This document shows positions 7,435 through 15,780 of a stretch of DNA of 64,000 nucleotides, piece by piece. Source of the stretch: Streptomyces sp. A 4/2 (GTDB lineage: Bacteria; Actinomycetota; Actinomycetes; Streptomycetales; Streptomycetaceae); the NCBI RefSeq assembly GCF_940670765.1, contig NZ_CALNVW010000020.1:186001-250000 (forward strand), read 5' to 3'. Each line of letters begins with the position of its first letter. Position 1 is the stretch's first letter. The position numbers and the translations under genes were made by a program. The notes under the pieces were generated by a model. That model ran no database searches and was not told where the DNA came from. It was given only the letters and a program-made list of their open reading frames with translations.

Positions 7435-8375
7435 GTACCCGCCCACTGCCCCTGCCGGGCCCGGTGATCGGGCTCGACCTGGGCGGCACGAAGATCGCCG
7501 CGGCGCTGGTGGGCCCGGGTGGCACGGTGCTCGCCCGGCACACCCGGCCGACGCCCGCGACCGAGGGCGCCGAAGCCGTGCTCGACGCCTTGCGTGACGC
7601 CGCCCGCACCGTCGACGACGGTGCGACGGCGATCGGGGTCGCGGCGGCCGGTGTCATCGATCCGCGTTCGGGCATGGTCACCAGCGCGACGGACTCGATC
7701 CGCGGCTGGGCGGGCACCGCCCTGGGCACCGGCCTGGCGGACCGCACGGGCCTTCCGGTCGCCTGCGACAACGACGTCCGCGCCACCGCCGGACCGGAAC
7801 TCGCGGCTGTCGACGGTGACCGTGCTTCCCTGCTGTTCGCCGCCATCGGCACCGGGGTCGGCGGAGCGCTCGCCTGTGACGGGCGCATGCTGCACGGAGC
7901 GGCGGGTATCGCCGGGCACATCGGGCATCTGCCGAGCCCGGAGGCCGCTGGCCTCGACTGCACCTGCGGCGGCGCGGGGCACCTGGAGGTCATCGCCTCC
8001 GGACCCGGCATCACCGCCCTGTACGAGCGTCTCGCGGGCCGCACCGCCGACCGGCTGCAGACCGTCGCCGAGCGGGCCGCACAAGGCGAGGACAGCGCGG
8101 TCCGCGCCGTCGTCACCGGCGCGCGGGCCGCGGGCCGCGCCCTCGGCGGGCTCGCCAACGCCTTCGGCCCGGACCGGGTCGTGGTCGGTGGTGGTGTCCC
8201 GCAGATCGGCCCGCTGTACTGGGACGCGCTGACGGACGCCTTCACGCACGAACTCATGCCGCCGCTGCGGCGGCTGCGCCCCACCGCACCGCTGTACGGC
8301 CACGACGCCGCCGTGATCGGCGCCGCTGTCCTCACCACCACCGTTCCTCTCCACCGACCGGGAGTACCGCAATGA
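7431..8375 (+). CDS. ROK-family sugar kinase, probably N-acetylmannosamine kinase-like
   Basis: 314 residues. The N-terminal ATP-binding loop is IGLDLGGTKIAAAL, the catalytic Asp region is CDNDVRA, and AAIGTGVGGAL is the usual ROK glycine-rich stretch. The zinc-binding segment reads GHIGHLPSPEAAGLDCTCGG followed by AGHLE: the third Cys of the usual C-x-C-G-x-x-G-C pattern is His. Context (upstream NanA-like lyase, downstream NanE) points to phosphorylation of ManNAc at O-6. It overlaps its neighbours by four bases on both sides, so the three genes form one translationally coupled operon. Confidence 0.85.
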   Translation: MSTRPLPLPGPVIGLDLGGTKIAAALVGPGGTVLARHTRPTPATEGAEAVLDALRDAARTVDDGATAIGVAAAGVIDPRSGMVTSATDSIRGWAGTALGTGLADRTGLPVACDNDVRATAGPELAAVDGDRASLLFAAIGTGVGGALACDGRMLHGAAGIAGHIGHLPSPEAAGLDCTCGGAGHLEVIASGPGITALYERLAGRTADRLQTVAERAAQGEDSAVRAVVTGARAAGRALGGLANAFGPDRVVVGGGVPQIGPLYWDALTDAFTHELMPPLRRLRPTAPLYGHDAAVIGAAVLTTTVPLHRPGVPQ

Positions 8376-9058
8376 GCACACCGTCCTCAGCACTGGTCCA
8401 GGCATTCGAAGGCCGGCTGATCGTGTCCTGCCAGGCCCCGCCCGGCGACCCGATGCGGGAGACCGCCACCCTCGCCCGCCTGGCGGAGGCCGCCGCAGCC
8501 GGCGGGGCAGCGGCGATCCGCGCCAATGAGCCCGAGGTCCTGGCCGCCATCCGGAAGTCCGTCGACCTCCCCCTGATCGGGCTGTGGAAGGACGGCGACA
8601 CCGGCGTGTACATCACACCGACCGTCCGGCACGCCCTGGCCGTCGCCGAGGCGGGTGCCGACGTGGTCGCCGCCGACGCCACCGCTCGGCCGCGCCCCGA
8701 CGGCAGTACCTTCGCCGAGCTGGTCGTGGCGGTCCACGCGGCGGGCGCACTGGTGATGGCCGACGTCGCGACCCTGGCCGAAGGCATCACCGCCGCCGCC
8801 GAGGGCGCCGACATCGTGTCCACCACCCTGTCCGGCTACGTCCCTGGTTCACCCCAGCAGGACGGACCGGACCTCGATCTCGTCGCCGAGCTCGCCGCGG
8901 TACTGGACGTGCCGGTGGTGGCCGAGGGCCGCATCCGTACTCCCCAGGAGGCTGCCGAAGCCCTGGCACGCGGCGCCCACAGTGTCGTCGTCGGCACGGC
9001 CATCACCGCTCCCACCGCACTGACCAGCAAGTTCGTTGCAGAGCTGGCTCAGCGCTGA
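8372..9058 (+). CDS. nanE: Putative N-acetylmannosamine-6-phosphate 2-epimerase
   Basis: 228-residue TIM-barrel protein of the NanE family that converts ManNAc-6-P to GlcNAc-6-P, feeding amino-sugar catabolism. Family features are GRLIVSCQAPPGDPMR at the N-terminus, AIRANEPEV, GLWKDGD, VVAADATARPRP, STTLSGY and VVAEGRIRTPQEA, the last holding phosphate-loop residues. It is the last gene of the operon and overlaps the kinase by ATGA. GlcNAc-6-P deacetylase and deaminase are not in the window, nor is a dedicated transporter. Confidence 0.9.
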   Translation: MSTPSSALVQAFEGRLIVSCQAPPGDPMRETATLARLAEAAAAGGAAAIRANEPEVLAAIRKSVDLPLIGLWKDGDTGVYITPTVRHALAVAEAGADVVAADATARPRPDGSTFAELVVAVHAAGALVMADVATLAEGITAAAEGADIVSTTLSGYVPGSPQQDGPDLDLVAELAAVLDVPVVAEGRIRTPQEAAEALARGAHSVVVGTAITAPTALTSKFVAELAQR

Positions 9059-9203
9059 CGCCGGCCCGCCGGGTTCGTCGACGACCGGATCGGCACCAGG
9101 AAGGCGGGTACGGCATCGACTCCGAACGCGCCCTCAAATACGCCGTCCAGCAAACGCGTTCACGTTGCCGGCCTCGCTGGTCTTCGTGTTCCCGGTGAGC
9201 CCG

Positions 9204-9255
9204 GCGACAGGTACTCCCGCCGACACAGCGCCGTGTCGGCGGGAGTACCTGTCGC
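9204..9255. terminator. Very long perfect hairpin ending the nan-like operon
   Basis: A 23-bp perfectly matched stem (arms 9204-9226 and 9233-9255) with a 6-base loop. It starts 146 bases after the epimerase stop and ends 71 bases before the next gene on the same strand. There is no T-run, which is common in Streptomyces terminators. It would also work for minus-strand transcripts. Confidence 0.75.
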
Positions 9256-9326
9256 GGCTCCGGAACCTGACCGTCGTCGCAGGTCAGGGACGTACGGCCG
9301 AAGGCCGATCTCCATAGGCTTGAGCC

Positions 9327-10133
9327 ATGCGCATCCCGCCCGCCCCTGCCATCGTCGCCACCGATCTGGACGGCACCCTGCTACGCCGCGGTGACACGGT
9401 GAGCCCCCGGTCCCGTGCCGCACTCGCAAGGGCCGTCTCGGCCGGAGCCAGACACCTGATCGTCACCGGCCGGCCCGTGCCGGGCGTGCGGGACGTGCTC
9501 GCCGGTATCGGTTACCGCGGCCCGGTCGTCTGCGGCCAGGGGACGCAGCTGTACGACTCCGACACGGCCCGGCTGCTGCGTTCGGTGACCCTGGACCGGG
9601 AGCTGGCCGACACCGCGCTCGGCAAGATCGAGGCGGAGGTCGGTCCGGTCTTCGCCGCCGTCGACCAGGACGGGACCGACGGCCGGACACTCATCGAGCC
9701 GGGCTACCGCATGGCCCACGTGGGACTTCCCGCCGTGCGCGTCAGGCTCCGCGCCGAGCTGTGGGCAGCGCCGGTCATCAAGGTCCTGGTGCGCCATCCG
9801 GAGCTCTCGGACGACGAACTGACCGCCGCCGCCCGTGCGGCGACCGGGGATCTGGCCACCGTCACGATGGCGGGTCCGGGCACGGTGGAACTGGCGCCGC
9901 ACGGAGTGGACAAGGGCACCGGGCTCGCGCTGGCCGCCGACGTGTGGGGGCTGGACCCGATGCACACGATCGCGTTCGGCGACATGCCCAACGATCTGCC
10001 CATGTTCCAGCGTTCCGGACACGGGGTGGCCATGGCCAACGCCCACCCCGAGCTCAGGGCGGCTGCGGACGAGGTGACGCTGTCGAACGAGGAGGACGGC
10101 ATAGCGGTGGTGCTGGAGCGGCTGTTCGCCTGA
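9327..10133 (+). CDS. HAD-superfamily (Cof-type) phosphatase
   Basis: 268 residues, subclass IIB HAD hydrolase. Motif I is ATDLDGTLL near residue 14 with the nucleophile Asp, motif II is HLIVTGRP, and motif IV is GDMPNDLPMF with the metal-binding Asp pair; the Lys of motif III is in VDKGTGL. These enzymes dephosphorylate sugar phosphates or cofactor precursors; the substrate cannot be told here. A hairpin separates it from the nan-like operon and it converges on the FGGY kinase gene with a 39-base gap. Confidence 0.88.
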   Translation: MRIPPAPAIVATDLDGTLLRRGDTVSPRSRAALARAVSAGARHLIVTGRPVPGVRDVLAGIGYRGPVVCGQGTQLYDSDTARLLRSVTLDRELADTALGKIEAEVGPVFAAVDQDGTDGRTLIEPGYRMAHVGLPAVRVRLRAELWAAPVIKVLVRHPELSDDELTAAARAATGDLATVTMAGPGTVELAPHGVDKGTGLALAADVWGLDPMHTIAFGDMPNDLPMFQRSGHGVAMANAHPELRAAADEVTLSNEEDGIAVVLERLFA

Positions 10134-10172
10134 GCGGGAGCACGCGTTCCGGGCGCTCCCCCTGCGCAGCGG

Positions 10173-11687
10173 TCATTCCCGCTGGACAGGCATGGGCCGG
10201 GGGGCGCGCACCGGCTCGCCCGTGTCCTGCGGACCCGGCTCACCCCACCGTGCGTCGCGGGCCGCGGCGAGTGCGGTGCGGTAGGCGGCGTAGCCGTCCT
10301 CGTACACCGCACGTGAGCCCCGGCGCGGCTGCACGGCGCGGAACGCCTGGGGCGCCGTCCCGGCCGGTTCGCCGAGGAACCGGCGAGCCACCCGGACCGC
10401 GCCCAGCGCGCCCACCTCGTTCTCGACCGGTACCCGGATCTCGCGCCCCAGCACATCGGCGAAGAGCTGCACCCACGGGCCCGAGCGGGTGCCGCCCCCG
10501 CAGGCGGCGAGAGTCCCGGTGAGACCGGCGGCCTCCAGACAGTGGCGGGCGGCATAGCCGATGGCCTCGCACATGGCGCGTACCGCGTCGGCGCGGGTGT
10601 GCGCCAGGGTGAGCCCGTCGAGGCGACCGGTGGCGCGCGGGTCCACGAAGGGCGCGCGCTCCCCCGCGTCGGAGAGGAACGGCAGTGAGGTGACCCCGTT
10701 CGCGCCCGGCGGGCTGTCGGCGAGCAGACGGTCGAGGTCGGCCATGGCCGATCCGGTGAGGGCGAGCACCCACTCCAGGGCGGCCGTGCCGACCATGGCG
10801 GGCATGGAACGCAGCCAGCGGCCCGGATCCGGGGTGCACAGCCACATGCCGGCCGGCTCGGCGGAGCGGTCGGGACGGACCTGGTCGGTGAGGACCTGGC
10901 AGGCGAGGGTGGTGCCGACGATCAGCAGCCCGTCCCCGACGTCGCGCACGCCGCTGCCGATGGCGCAGGCAGGAAGGTCGTACGGGCCTGCGGTGAGCGG
11001 AGTTCCGGCGGGGAGGCCCAGCAGGTCGGCGCCGTGCGCGTCCAGGGTGAGGACGGTTCCCGGCTCGGCCGGAGCGGGCAGCAGACGGGCCTGGTCCTCG
11101 ATTCCGCAGGCGGCCAGCGCCTCGTGGGAGTAGGTGCGGGTCACCGGGTCGAGGAAGGGCAGGGTGGCGTCGGAGGCGTCCACGCTGATCCGGCCGGTGA
11201 GGCGCTGGGCCACGGCGTCCACGCAGTAACCCGCGGTGGCCGCGCGCCGCAGGGTCTGCGGCTCGTGTTCCTGGAGGTGCGCGAGGAGCGGGGCGTGGCA
11301 GCCGGGAAACATGCCGGAGCCTGTCCTTCCGTACACCTGCTGGACGGTGCCGTCCGCCAGCCACCGCGCGACACGGTCGGAGGCGCGCCCGTCCATCCAG
11401 GAGATCGCCGGGCGGACCGCGCGGCCGTCGGCGTCGCGCAGCCACAACCCGTCGCCCTGACCGGTGAGGGCGAGCGCGGTCGGCGGCTCGGGCAGCGCGG
11501 CGGCGGTCTCCCGCACGACTTCGGCGACCGTACGGACCACGTCGTCGAGGTCCTGTTCGACGCGGCTGCCGGACAGCCGGTGCAGGTGGCTGCGGCGGTC
11601 CGCCGAGCCGAGCGGGGCCCCCGAACTGTCGAAGGCGACGGCTTTGGTGACGGAGGTGCCGATGTCGACGCCGATGATCACGCTCAT
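10173..11687 (-). CDS. FGGY-family carbohydrate kinase
   Basis: 504 residues, an actin-like two-domain kinase. The first phosphate loop is IIGVDIGTSVTKAVAFD, a substrate-site segment is AISWMDGRASDR, GTTLACQVL lies in the second domain start, and AACGGGTRSGPWVQLFADVLG is the family C-terminal ATP-binding signature. The overall pattern is like xylulose/erythrulose/ulosonate kinases; the substrate is unknown. Its ATG overlaps the upstream dehydrogenase stop (ATGA at 11684-11687), so the pair is an operon. The partner is a 2-hydroxyacid dehydrogenase, so the substrate may be an acid sugar or its keto form. I reject longer upstream readings because they overlap the dehydrogenase. Confidence 0.85.
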   Translation of the reverse strand: MSVIIGVDIGTSVTKAVAFDSSGAPLGSADRRSHLHRLSGSRVEQDLDDVVRTVAEVVRETAAALPEPPTALALTGQGDGLWLRDADGRAVRPAISWMDGRASDRVARWLADGTVQQVYGRTGSGMFPGCHAPLLAHLQEHEPQTLRRAATAGYCVDAVAQRLTGRISVDASDATLPFLDPVTRTYSHEALAACGIEDQARLLPAPAEPGTVLTLDAHGADLLGLPAGTPLTAGPYDLPACAIGSGVRDVGDGLLIVGTTLACQVLTDQVRPDRSAEPAGMWLCTPDPGRWLRSMPAMVGTAALEWVLALTGSAMADLDRLLADSPPGANGVTSLPFLSDAGERAPFVDPRATGRLDGLTLAHTRADAVRAMCEAIGYAARHCLEAAGLTGTLAACGGGTRSGPWVQLFADVLGREIRVPVENEVGALGAVRVARRFLGEPAGTAPQAFRAVQPRRGSRAVYEDGYAAYRTALAAARDARWGEPGPQDTGEPVRAPRPMPVQRE

Positions 11688-12727
11688 GGCCGTGGGACCT
11701 CCTGGACCTCGGGGTTGGCGGGGTGGGCGAGCTTCTCGCCGCGTACGAAGCGGCCCGCCTCGGACGCGGTGATGGCGGCGGCCCGGTGCGCGGTCTGCCG
11801 GGTGGCACCGGCCAGATGCGGCGCGGCGACGACGTTCGGAGCATCGTGCAACGGCCAGTCGGCGGGCGGCGGTTCGATGTCGTACACGTCGAGGGCGAGG
11901 GCGCCGAGGCGACCGCTCCTCAGCAGTCCGGGCAGCGGGGCGTAGTCGAGGAGGCCGCCCCGGGCGGTGTTGACCAGTACCGCTCCCGGGGGGAGCAGTG
12001 CCAGTTTCCCGGCGTCGATGAGCAGGCGGGTCTCCGGGGTGAGCCGGGCGTGCAGGCTCACCACGCTGCTGCGGCGCAGGAGTTCGTCGAGCGCGACCGG
12101 TTCGACGCCGTCGGCGCGGGCGGCCGTGGGGTCGGTGTAGGGGTCCGCGACCAGGACGTGGGCGCCGAAGGCGCGCAGGACACGGGCGACGATGCGGCCG
12201 ACCGCCCCGTATCCGACCAGTCCGACGGTCGCGCCGTCGAGTTCGATGCCGCCCTCGTCGTAGGCGTAGAAGTCGCCGCGCCACCTTCCGCGTTTGAGTT
12301 CGGCGTCGGCGGTGGTGATGCGCCGCATGGCGGTGAGCATCAGTCCGACGGCGAACTCGGCGGCGGCCGGGGCGTTGCGGCCCGGGGCGAACGACACGGC
12401 GACGCCGTACCGGGTGGCGGCGGCGAGGTCGACGTTGACCGGGCCCCCGCGGGAGACGGCGACCATGCGCAGGTCCGGGCTGGCCGCGAACACCTTCTCC
12501 GTGAAGGGAGCCATCTGGGTCACGCAGATCTCGGCGCCGGCCAGCGCCTCGATGATGTCGTCCTCCGTACCGCTGGCCTCGTGGACGTCGCCGACCGGGC
12601 CGAAGGGCTCGTGCGGCCAGGGCAGGGTGAGTTCGGTGATCTCATGAGCGGCGCCGAGTTCCCCGATCAGGGCGGCGCGGAGGAGGTCGGGGCGGACGAA
12701 GTGGTCACCGGCGGCAAGGATGCGCAT
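11684..12727 (-). CDS. D-isomer-specific 2-hydroxyacid dehydrogenase (phosphoglycerate-dehydrogenase-like)
   Basis: 347 residues. NAD(P)-binding Rossmann loop GLVGYGAVGRIVARVLRAFG, catalytic Arg in SLHARLTPETRLL, Glu in ALDVYDIEP and His in VAAPHLAGAT, so the full Arg-Glu-His set is present. The family oxidises or reduces the 2-position of hydroxyacids, sometimes phosphorylated. It is co-translated with an FGGY kinase and divergent from a phosphatase-DeoR pair, so it probably acts in the same sugar or sugar-acid pathway rather than in serine synthesis. ATG 12727 has AAGGGCC upstream. The promoter region contains the 18-bp palindrome. Confidence 0.85.
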   Translation of the reverse strand: MRILAAGDHFVRPDLLRAALIGELGAAHEITELTLPWPHEPFGPVGDVHEASGTEDDIIEALAGAEICVTQMAPFTEKVFAASPDLRMVAVSRGGPVNVDLAAATRYGVAVSFAPGRNAPAAAEFAVGLMLTAMRRITTADAELKRGRWRGDFYAYDEGGIELDGATVGLVGYGAVGRIVARVLRAFGAHVLVADPYTDPTAARADGVEPVALDELLRRSSVVSLHARLTPETRLLIDAGKLALLPPGAVLVNTARGGLLDYAPLPGLLRSGRLGALALDVYDIEPPPADWPLHDAPNVVAAPHLAGATRQTAHRAAAITASEAGRFVRGEKLAHPANPEVQEVPRP

Positions 12728-12796
12728 GGAGCAGGGCCCTTCTTCGGGTCACGGCGTCGCTGTGATCGGTGCTGCCGCAGCATCACCATCATTGGC

Positions 12797-12814
12797 GCTG
12801 TTAGATCTAACAGC
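12797..12814. promoter_or_regulatory. Perfect 18-bp palindromic operator between divergent sugar operons
   Basis: GCTGTTAGATCTAACAGC is a perfect inverted repeat lying between the dehydrogenase-kinase operon (minus) and the phosphatase-DeoR operon (plus). It is AT-richer than the surroundings. The likely ligand is the DeoR-family regulator encoded at 13527. Confidence 0.7.
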
Positions 12815-12885
12815 ATTATGTTGAGGAATCAATGCGCTGACACGGTCGCCGGTCGGCGCGGACCGGCTGTGAGGGAGAACGTCCG

Positions 12886-13530
12886 ATGGAGTCCCGGCTG
12901 TTGCTCGTACGGCACGGCGAGACCCGGTGGCATGCGGAGAACCGGTACGCCGGGGTCTCCGACGTACCCCTGACCGCGAAGGGCCTGCGACAGGCGGAGG
13001 AGCTGGGGAACTGGGCGCGGCAGCGCGGCGTCGACGTGGTGGCGTGCTCGCCGGTGAGCCGCGCCCTGCTCACCGCGCGGCCCGCCGCACGGGCGCTCGG
13101 CGGCGAACCGGAGGTCGTCGAGGCGCTGCGCGAGGTGGACTTCGGCTGGGGGGAGGGCCGCACCGTCGCGGAGATGGCGGCCGAGGACCCCGAAGCCGTA
13201 CGGCGTTTCCGCGAGGACGCCGAGACGGGCGCCTTCCCGGGCTCCGAGCTGCCGTCCGCCGCCGCTGCCCGCGCCACGGCGGCGCTGCGCGGGTTGGCCG
13301 CGGAACACCCGGGAGGCACGGTGCTCGTGGTGGCGCACAACACACTGCTGCGCATGGCCCTGTGCGCGATGCTCGGCATCCCGGTGGGCCGTTACCGGCT
13401 GGTGTTCCCGCGGTTGGACAACGCGGCCGTGACGGAGATCGGGGTACGGGGCGCCCGCACCGCTCTTCGTTCGCTCAACGTCCCCACCTGGGCGCCCTCC
13501 CCCGGGGGTACGCGAGACTTGGACGCATGA
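12886..13530 (+). CDS. Histidine-phosphatase (phosphoglycerate-mutase-like) family protein
   Basis: 214 residues. The RHG motif LLVRHGETRWHAENRYAG near residue 8 holds the phosphorylated His, REVDFGWGEGRT contains the catalytic acid, and VVAHNTLLRMAL holds the second His, the place of the usual H-x-G. This is a small-molecule phosphatase rather than glycolytic mutase by length and context. It is first in an operon with a DeoR regulator (overlap at 13527-13530) and may remove phosphate from a sugar phosphate to prevent its build-up. GGAG lies eight bases before ATG 12886. Confidence 0.88.
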   Translation: MESRLLLVRHGETRWHAENRYAGVSDVPLTAKGLRQAEELGNWARQRGVDVVACSPVSRALLTARPAARALGGEPEVVEALREVDFGWGEGRTVAEMAAEDPEAVRRFREDAETGAFPGSELPSAAAARATAALRGLAAEHPGGTVLVVAHNTLLRMALCAMLGIPVGRYRLVFPRLDNAAVTEIGVRGARTALRSLNVPTWAPSPGGTRDLDA

Positions 13531-14300
13531 CGACGACCGGCGCGGAAGCCCGCAGGCAGATCATCACCGAGCATGTCCTCGAACACGGGACGGCGAGCGG
13601 GGCCGACCTCGCCGAGCTGACCGGGGTGAGCCTGATGACCGTCCACCGCGACCTGGACGAGCTGGCCAGGCGCGGGGTGCTGCGCCGCTTCCGAGGCGGG
13701 GTCTCCGCGCTGCCGTCCACCGTCTTCGAGTCCAACCTCGAATACCGGCTCGGCGTCAACACCGCCGAGAAGGAGGCCATCGCCGAAGCGGCGGCCGAGC
13801 TGATCGAGCCGGGCATATCAGTGATGCTGGACGACTCCACGACGGCGCTCGCACTGGCCCGGCTGCTGGTGGACCAGGGGCCACTGACCGTGGTGACCAA
13901 CGCGCGACGGGTCATCGACCTGTTCGTGGGCCGGGACGACATCCGGCTCATCTCGCTGGGCGGGGAGTACTCGCAGCCCCACGACTCCTTTCTCGGCGTC
14001 CCCTGCCTGGAGGCCATCGAGGCCCTGTCGGTGGACATGGTGCTGGTCTCGACCTCCGCGATGGACGCCCGGATGACGTACCACCAGGAGCAGGACGTGG
14101 TCCTGGTGAAGCGGGCGATGCTGGCCTCCGGCACCCGCAAGGTGCTGCTGATGGACCGTACGAAGCTGGCCAGGACGGCGCTGCACCGGCTCGGCCCCGT
14201 CCGGGATTTCGATCACCTGGTGGTGGACGACCAGGTGGACGGCGAACTGCTCGCCGCGCTCAAGGAACACACGGACGTCCGGGTCGCGGCCACCGGCTGA
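13527..14300 (+). CDS. DeoR/GlpR-family transcriptional regulator
   Basis: 257 residues. Residues ~5-60 are the DeoR HTH (GTASGADLAELTGVSLMTVHRDLDEL, GVLRRFRGG), followed by the sugar-phosphate-sensing isomerase-like domain (LDDSTTALALARLL, VVTNARRVIDLF, LISLGGEYS, DMVLVSTSAMD, LMDRTKLARTAL). Its ATG overlaps the phosphatase stop (ATGA), which fixes the start; a much longer frame from 12927 is the phosphatase read in the wrong frame. DeoR proteins sense phosphorylated sugars, which fits the nearby FGGY kinases. The 18-bp palindrome upstream of the operon is its likely site. Confidence 0.9.
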   Translation: MTTTGAEARRQIITEHVLEHGTASGADLAELTGVSLMTVHRDLDELARRGVLRRFRGGVSALPSTVFESNLEYRLGVNTAEKEAIAEAAAELIEPGISVMLDDSTTALALARLLVDQGPLTVVTNARRVIDLFVGRDDIRLISLGGEYSQPHDSFLGVPCLEAIEALSVDMVLVSTSAMDARMTYHQEQDVVLVKRAMLASGTRKVLLMDRTKLARTALHRLGPVRDFDHLVVDDQVDGELLAALKEHTDVRVAATG

Positions 14301-14408
14301 CAACGAGGCATCCTAAAGTCTTGCGTGTTAATTTCACAGAGGTCATGATGCGTTCTCGTTGCGGCGTAGGTCCGCAGGCCCATGGCACCTCACTGTGGAG
14401 GCACGAGC

Positions 14409-15734
14409 ATGAGCAGCACCGCCGCGCGCACCGCGAGCACGGGAACGGTCTGGAACCGCGTCGGCATCCCCCGGCCGCTGCTGTTCGGCTTCATCGGTGT
14501 GCTGATCTTCATGATCGGAGACGGCGTCGAGTCCGGCTTCATCGCCCCGTTCATCGAGGGCCACGGGGCCGGCAGTGAGGTGCGGGCCAGCTATGTGATC
14601 ACGGCGTACGGCGTCGCTGTCATGCTCGCCTCCTGGCTGTCGGGCGCACTGTCCGAACTCTGGGGCCCACGGCGGGTGATGCAGCTCGGGCTCACCGTGT
14701 GGATCGTCTTCGACGTCCTCTTCCTCTCGCTCGGCGCCGCCCAGCACAACTTCGCGCTGATGCTGGTCTTCTACGGCCTGCGCGGCTTCGGCTACCCGCT
14801 CTTCGCCTTCTCCTTCCTGGTGTGGATCACCGCCACCGCCCCGGTGGCCAGGCTCGGCGCGGCCGTCGGGTGGTTCTACTTCGCCTTCACCGGGGGCCTG
14901 CCCACCCTCGGCTCGCTCACGGCGTCCGTCACCAACCCGCTCCTCGGAAAGTTCGGCACGCTCTGGATCGCGCTCGCGGTGATCGCGATCGGCGGGGCCT
15001 TCTGTCTGCTCGGCGTGCGCGAACGCACCGGGTACGCACGGCTCGCACCGCCCGGGGTCAAGCCGGTCCAGTCCCTGGCCCGCAGCCTCTCCATCGCCTG
15101 GACGAACCCCAGGGTCGCCGTGGGCTGCGTCGTACGCATCATCAACACCGCCCCGCAGTTCGGCCTCTGGGTGATCCTCCCGGCGTTCTTCACCGACGAG
15201 ATGGGCTTCACCGACGGCGACTGGCTGCGGTTGTTGTCGATCATGTTCGCCACCAACATCTTCTTCAACCTGCTCTTCGGTCTGGTCAGCGACCGGATCG
15301 GATGGCGAACCACCATCAGGTGGTTCGGCGCCGTCGGCTGTGCGCTGAGCGTCCTCGCCCTGTACTTCGTGCCCAAGTTGCTGACCGGCAACTACTGGAT
15401 CGCGGTCGGTGTCGGCATGGTCTACGGTGCGACCCTTGCCGGGTTCGTTCCGATCTCCGCGCTGATGCCGTCGCTGGCGCCCGGGAACAAGGGCGGTGCG
15501 ATGGCGCTGCTCAATCTCGGTGCGGGCGGCGCGGCCTTCGTGGGTCCCGCCATCGTCTCGGTCTTCCTCGGCCCGCTGGGCCGGGACGGCGTCGTACTGA
15601 TCTTCGCCGGGCTGTACGTCGTCGCTGCCGGGCTCACGCTCTTCCTGAAGCTGCCCAAGGAGTCGGAGGAGGCCATCGCGCAGGGCAAGACCCTGCACGA
15701 GACGACCGAACCGCTCGCCGCCCCCGCCACCTGA
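14409..15734 (+). CDS. MFS transporter of the polyol permease (RbtT/DalT/CsbX) type
   Basis: 441 residues with about 12 hydrophobic segments. The opening helix carries GDGVESGFIAPFIE, a pattern I associate with ribitol/arabitol permeases, and the 2-3 loop has SELWGPRRVMQLG in place of the standard MFS DRxGRR. Proton-driven uptake of a sugar alcohol is the best guess. ATG 14409 has GGAGG eight bases upstream; an in-frame ATG at 14382 lacks a site. The DeoR gene ends 108 bases before, and a kinase gene follows 46 bases after, so uptake is coupled to phosphorylation. Confidence 0.8.
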   Translation: MSSTAARTASTGTVWNRVGIPRPLLFGFIGVLIFMIGDGVESGFIAPFIEGHGAGSEVRASYVITAYGVAVMLASWLSGALSELWGPRRVMQLGLTVWIVFDVLFLSLGAAQHNFALMLVFYGLRGFGYPLFAFSFLVWITATAPVARLGAAVGWFYFAFTGGLPTLGSLTASVTNPLLGKFGTLWIALAVIAIGGAFCLLGVRERTGYARLAPPGVKPVQSLARSLSIAWTNPRVAVGCVVRIINTAPQFGLWVILPAFFTDEMGFTDGDWLRLLSIMFATNIFFNLLFGLVSDRIGWRTTIRWFGAVGCALSVLALYFVPKLLTGNYWIAVGVGMVYGATLAGFVPISALMPSLAPGNKGGAMALLNLGAGGAAFVGPAIVSVFLGPLGRDGVVLIFAGLYVVAAGLTLFLKLPKESEEAIAQGKTLHETTEPLAAPAT

Positions 15735-15780
15735 ACGCCGCCCGTCCGGGCATCCGTGCACGAAAGGACCCACCCCGCAC

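Noticed and set aside
10136..10160. Terminator between the HAD and FGGY kinase genes
   Set aside because: Only a 6-bp stem with a 13-base loop; too weak to annotate.
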